7,456 nucleotides of DNA from an uncultured Clostridium sp. (GTDB taxonomy: Bacteria; Bacillota; Clostridia; Lachnospirales; Lachnospiraceae), in the NCBI GenBank assembly GCA_900553925.1, contig USFH01000108.1, forward strand, positions 1 to 7,456, read 5' to 3'. How positions within the stretch are numbered: position 1 is the first letter of the stretch; each line of letters starts with the position of its first letter. The notes below the pieces were generated by a model. It was not told where the DNA came from and made no database searches. It saw nothing but the letters and a program-made list of their open reading frames with translations. The translations under genes and the position numbers were made by a program. Below, in pieces: positions 5,126 through 7,456 of the stretch.

Positions 5126-7456
5126 TTAATCGTGGAGCTTCTTGTGTCTGTTTAAAAGCTCGATAAAATCTGTGGAGCTTAAAGGCTTTGAGAAGAGGAA
5201 GCCTTGCAGGGTATCGCAGAATTGACTCTGCAGGATTTGTAACTGGTTATTATCCTCGACGCCTTCCGCTACAACAGAGATATTCATCTTATGTGCCAGA
5301 TCAATGATGGAATCTACAATGCACCGGTCTTTTTCGTTACTGCATATACCGTCAATAAAGGATTTGTCAATCTTCAAGGTATCAATCGGGATCTGCGTCA
5401 GATAATTGAAGGATGAGTAGCCGGTTCCGAAGTCATCTAATGCGATGGAACATCCAAGCTCTTTTATCTTATTGATAAGCATCAGATTGTGTTCGAAAGA
5501 GTTCATCAGAACGCTCTCTGTAATCTCAATCTCCAGATATTCAAGATTCATGCCTGTTTTCTCGGGAATCGAACGGATCACCTCTATGAGATGGGAATCC
5601 TTTAACTGTGTTGTTGAGACATTGACAGATACCCGCAATGGCCCAAAACCACTCTTGATAAGTACCTGGTTAAAATTGCATGCTTCAATCAATGCCCACT
5701 CGCCAAGACTGTTAATAAGTCCGCTTTCTTCTGCAATCGGTATGAATTCGGCAGGTGAGATAAAACCAACAAGCTCGGATTCGATACGCATAAGCGCTTC
5801 AAAACCGGTTACAAGACCACTCTCAACATTGACCTGTGGCTGATATTGCAGATATATTTCATTTTTCTCAATGACATGAGCGAGAATCTCGACTAAATCG
5901 TTCTTGCGGTTGACATCATCTTCCATGTAACTGTTGAAGAAACGATAGCTGTTTTTGCCGGAATTCTTGGCGTTATACATGGCAATATCTGCATTCTTGA
6001 TAAGCTCGCTGATTGTGAGTCCGTTGTCTGGAAAGACTGCAATTCCTACACTTATAGATACCATTGCCGTTTCATCCTTTAATACAAAAGGATGATGTAC
6101 AACATTGACAAGCTGTGATGCGAAGTTTTCCAGATCGTCCTGCGTATCAAAAAGGTTTTTCAAGATCAGAAATTCATCGCCGCCATTCCGTGCCAGAATA
6201 TCATCCTTGGAGATGCACGCAAGCATTTTTTCGGATACTTGCTGCAACAGAAGATCCCCATAGTCGTGACCGAGTGTATCATTGATGTTTTTGAAGTTAT
6301 CCAGATCAATGAAGAAGATTGCGTGTTTCCCGGCACTTACGCTTGCATCGTGGAAGATGTTATAGGCATATTTCATAAAGGCAACACGGTTGTATAAACC
6401 TGTTAATCCGTCGTGGTAAGCAAGCTGTTCAATATGAGCATAGTTTTTCTTTAATTCCTGCTCATTTACCTCTAGCGCCGCCTTAGAAGCAGACAGTTCT
6501 TTGTAGTTGTTTGATATTATATCCATCATGCTGTTGAACATGCGGGAGAGATCTCCAAATTCATCGTCGGATGTAACGCTGCACTTGACATCGAGATCGC
6601 CGGAGGAAGCATCTGCCATCTTGTCGCGCAGTGTGAAAAGCGGTTCCGTATATTTCAATGCCAAAATACGGCTGATCCAGATTGCAATCATTAAAATAAT
6701 GATAAGTGTAATGAGCATCGTAACCGGCAGGGTGGAAAGAATCTGCTGGTATTGTGTTCCCTGCTGCTTGATCAGATACAGCCAGTCTGAATCTGTAAGC
6801 TTGCAATATCCATAGATATTTCGGAAGGATGAGGCTTCCAGATGTCCGTATTGCACCGAACTACCGGTGGCGTTCAGACAGTTGAATGCCTGTGTTTCAA
6901 GCTCCCGTTGTCCGGTCAGACCGGTAGATGTGAAGAGATAGCCGCCATCGTCTGTCATAATGAAAGCGGATCCATCCTCCGGGATAAAGGAACCAAAGTA
7001 TTCGGAGTTGATATTGGCACGGATCAGTCCGACAATTTTATTCTTGATAATGATCGGAGATACAACATCGATGCTTTCAATCTTATTGAGGGAGGAACAC
7101 GGAAGAATTTCTGTTTCGGTGATATCCCCTACGGGTGTTGTCATATGTTCCTGCCAGTCAGACGTGTTTGTACTATCAGAACTTGTGATGTAATATCCGT
7201 TGACATCATAGAGATAATAGTTTACATCATTACCTGCATAATCAGAAGCGGTAGTGAAAAGTTCTGTGACATCCGTATAATAAGGAGAATCACTGCCGAG
7301 AGTAACGCCGTTATAACTCTCCAAAACGAGATTCTGGACGTTTGTACCGTTGGCAAGTCCTTCTACCTCGGCGACTTGTGCGTTCAATTGCGCCTGGAAT
7401 CCCATGCCGTAGGTTTTCGCAAGCTCTACCGTAGACTGCGTTGCAAGCTCCATGTA
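5126..7456 (-). CDS. Membrane dCACHE-HAMP-GGDEF-EAL c-di-GMP cyclase/phosphodiesterase, 5' truncated
   Basis: This makes and/or breaks c-di-GMP at the membrane in response to an extracellular signal. The frame runs off the right edge (a Tyr codon precedes the Met at 7453), so the first membrane helix is missing. Numbering from that Met: residues 1 to ~235 are an extracellular dCACHE-type sensor; ~242-264 a membrane helix; ~265-320 HAMP; ~310-345 a coiled linker; ~341-500 GGDEF; ~515-765 EAL. The GGDEF domain has DLDNFK (383-388) and an intact GGDEF (424-428). The RxxD inhibitory site reads SKDD (415-418), so its Arg is lost. The EAL domain keeps E552-A-L, N611, E643, D673-D674-FGTG, K694, E730 and Q750, all metal- or catalysis-linked positions of active phosphodiesterases. 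Both domains therefore look competent; net activity cannot be told from sequence. The sensor lacks the Arg-x-Trp pattern I would expect for an amino-acid-binding dCACHE, so its ligand is unknown. It converges on the surface-protein gene. Confidence 0.93.
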   Translation of the reverse strand, partial: YMELATQSTVELAKTYGMGFQAQLNAQVAEVEGLANGTNVQNLVLESYNGVTLGSDSPYYTDVTELFTTASDYAGNDVNYYLYDVNGYYITSSDSTNTSDWQEHMTTPVGDITETEILPCSSLNKIESIDVVSPIIIKNKIVGLIRANINSEYFGSFIPEDGSAFIMTDDGGYLFTSTGLTGQRELETQAFNCLNATGSSVQYGHLEASSFRNIYGYCKLTDSDWLYLIKQQGTQYQQILSTLPVTMLITLIIILMIAIWISRILALKYTEPLFTLRDKMADASSGDLDVKCSVTSDDEFGDLSRMFNSMMDIISNNYKELSASKAALEVNEQELKKNYAHIEQLAYHDGLTGLYNRVAFMKYAYNIFHDASVSAGKHAIFFIDLDNFKNINDTLGHDYGDLLLQQVSEKMLACISKDDILARNGGDEFLILKNLFDTQDDLENFASQLVNVVHHPFVLKDETAMVSISVGIAVFPDNGLTISELIKNADIAMYNAKNSGKNSYRFFNSYMEDDVNRKNDLVEILAHVIEKNEIYLQYQPQVNVESGLVTGFEALMRIESELVGFISPAEFIPIAEESGLINSLGEWALIEACNFNQVLIKSGFGPLRVSVNVSTTQLKDSHLIEVIRSIPEKTGMNLEYLEIEITESVLMNSFEHNLMLINKIKELGCSIALDDFGTGYSSFNYLTQIPIDTLKIDKSFIDGICSNEKDRCIVDSIIDLAHKMNISVVAEGVEDNNQLQILQSQFCDTLQGFLFSKPLSSTDFIELLNRHKKLHD

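Noticed and set aside
6900..7456. Amino-acid-binding dCACHE sensor
   Set aside because: The Arg-x-Trp and partner Asp pattern expected for amino-acid ligands is not apparent in the visible part of the domain.

Overview
The window looks like chromosomal DNA from a low-to-mid GC Gram-positive anaerobe of the class Clostridia, most likely Lachnospiraceae. This is inferred from strong AGGAGG-type ribosome binding sites, sigma-A-like promoters, a sortase-anchored surface protein with SpaA/Cna-B and T-Q ester-bond domains, the style of PyrE, and a large CACHE-HAMP-GGDEF-EAL protein. The genus cannot be fixed from this sequence alone.

Layout, left to right. (1) Bases 3-842 (+) are the 3' end of a SulP-family anion transporter gene: the end of the linker, the STAS domain and an unusually long, charged, histidine-rich tail. 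The membrane domain lies off the left edge. (2) A good sigma-A promoter (895-923) and a leader of about 100 nt precede pyrE (1032-1706, +). Thirty bases later comes a 49-codon gene for a small membrane protein (1737-1886, +), probably in the same operon. (3) A perfect 12-bp dyad at 1957-1988 closes that operon as a terminator. The same dyad overlaps the -10 of a promoter-like element with a perfect TTGACA, placed to drive the next gene. (4) Bases 2079-5051 (+) encode a 990-residue secreted, wall-anchored protein: signal peptide, NlpC/P60- or CHAP-like cysteine-peptidase head, four SpaA/Cna-B-like domains, a T-Q ester-bond (VaFE) domain, a Thr/Ser-rich stalk with a tandem repeat, and a non-canonical VKTG sorting signal. 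(5) A bidirectional terminator (5075-5110) separates it from a convergent gene (5126-7456, -) for a membrane c-di-GMP enzyme with dCACHE sensor, HAMP, GGDEF and EAL domains. The start of that gene lies off the right edge.

How the genes relate. pyrE and the small membrane gene are probably co-transcribed, and nothing else forms an obvious operon. The surface protein and the c-di-GMP enzyme are convergent neighbours. C-di-GMP often controls adhesins in Clostridia, but no c-di-GMP riboswitch is visible in the surface gene's leader, so any link is speculation. No stretch over 300 bases lacks a gene. The two longest gaps (843-1031 and 1887-2078) hold the regulatory elements described. I see no RNA genes, insertion sequences or CRISPR arrays. 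The strongest leads are the peptidase-headed adhesin, the dyad that may be both terminator and operator, the 49-aa protein tied to pyrE, and the histidine-rich SulP tail.
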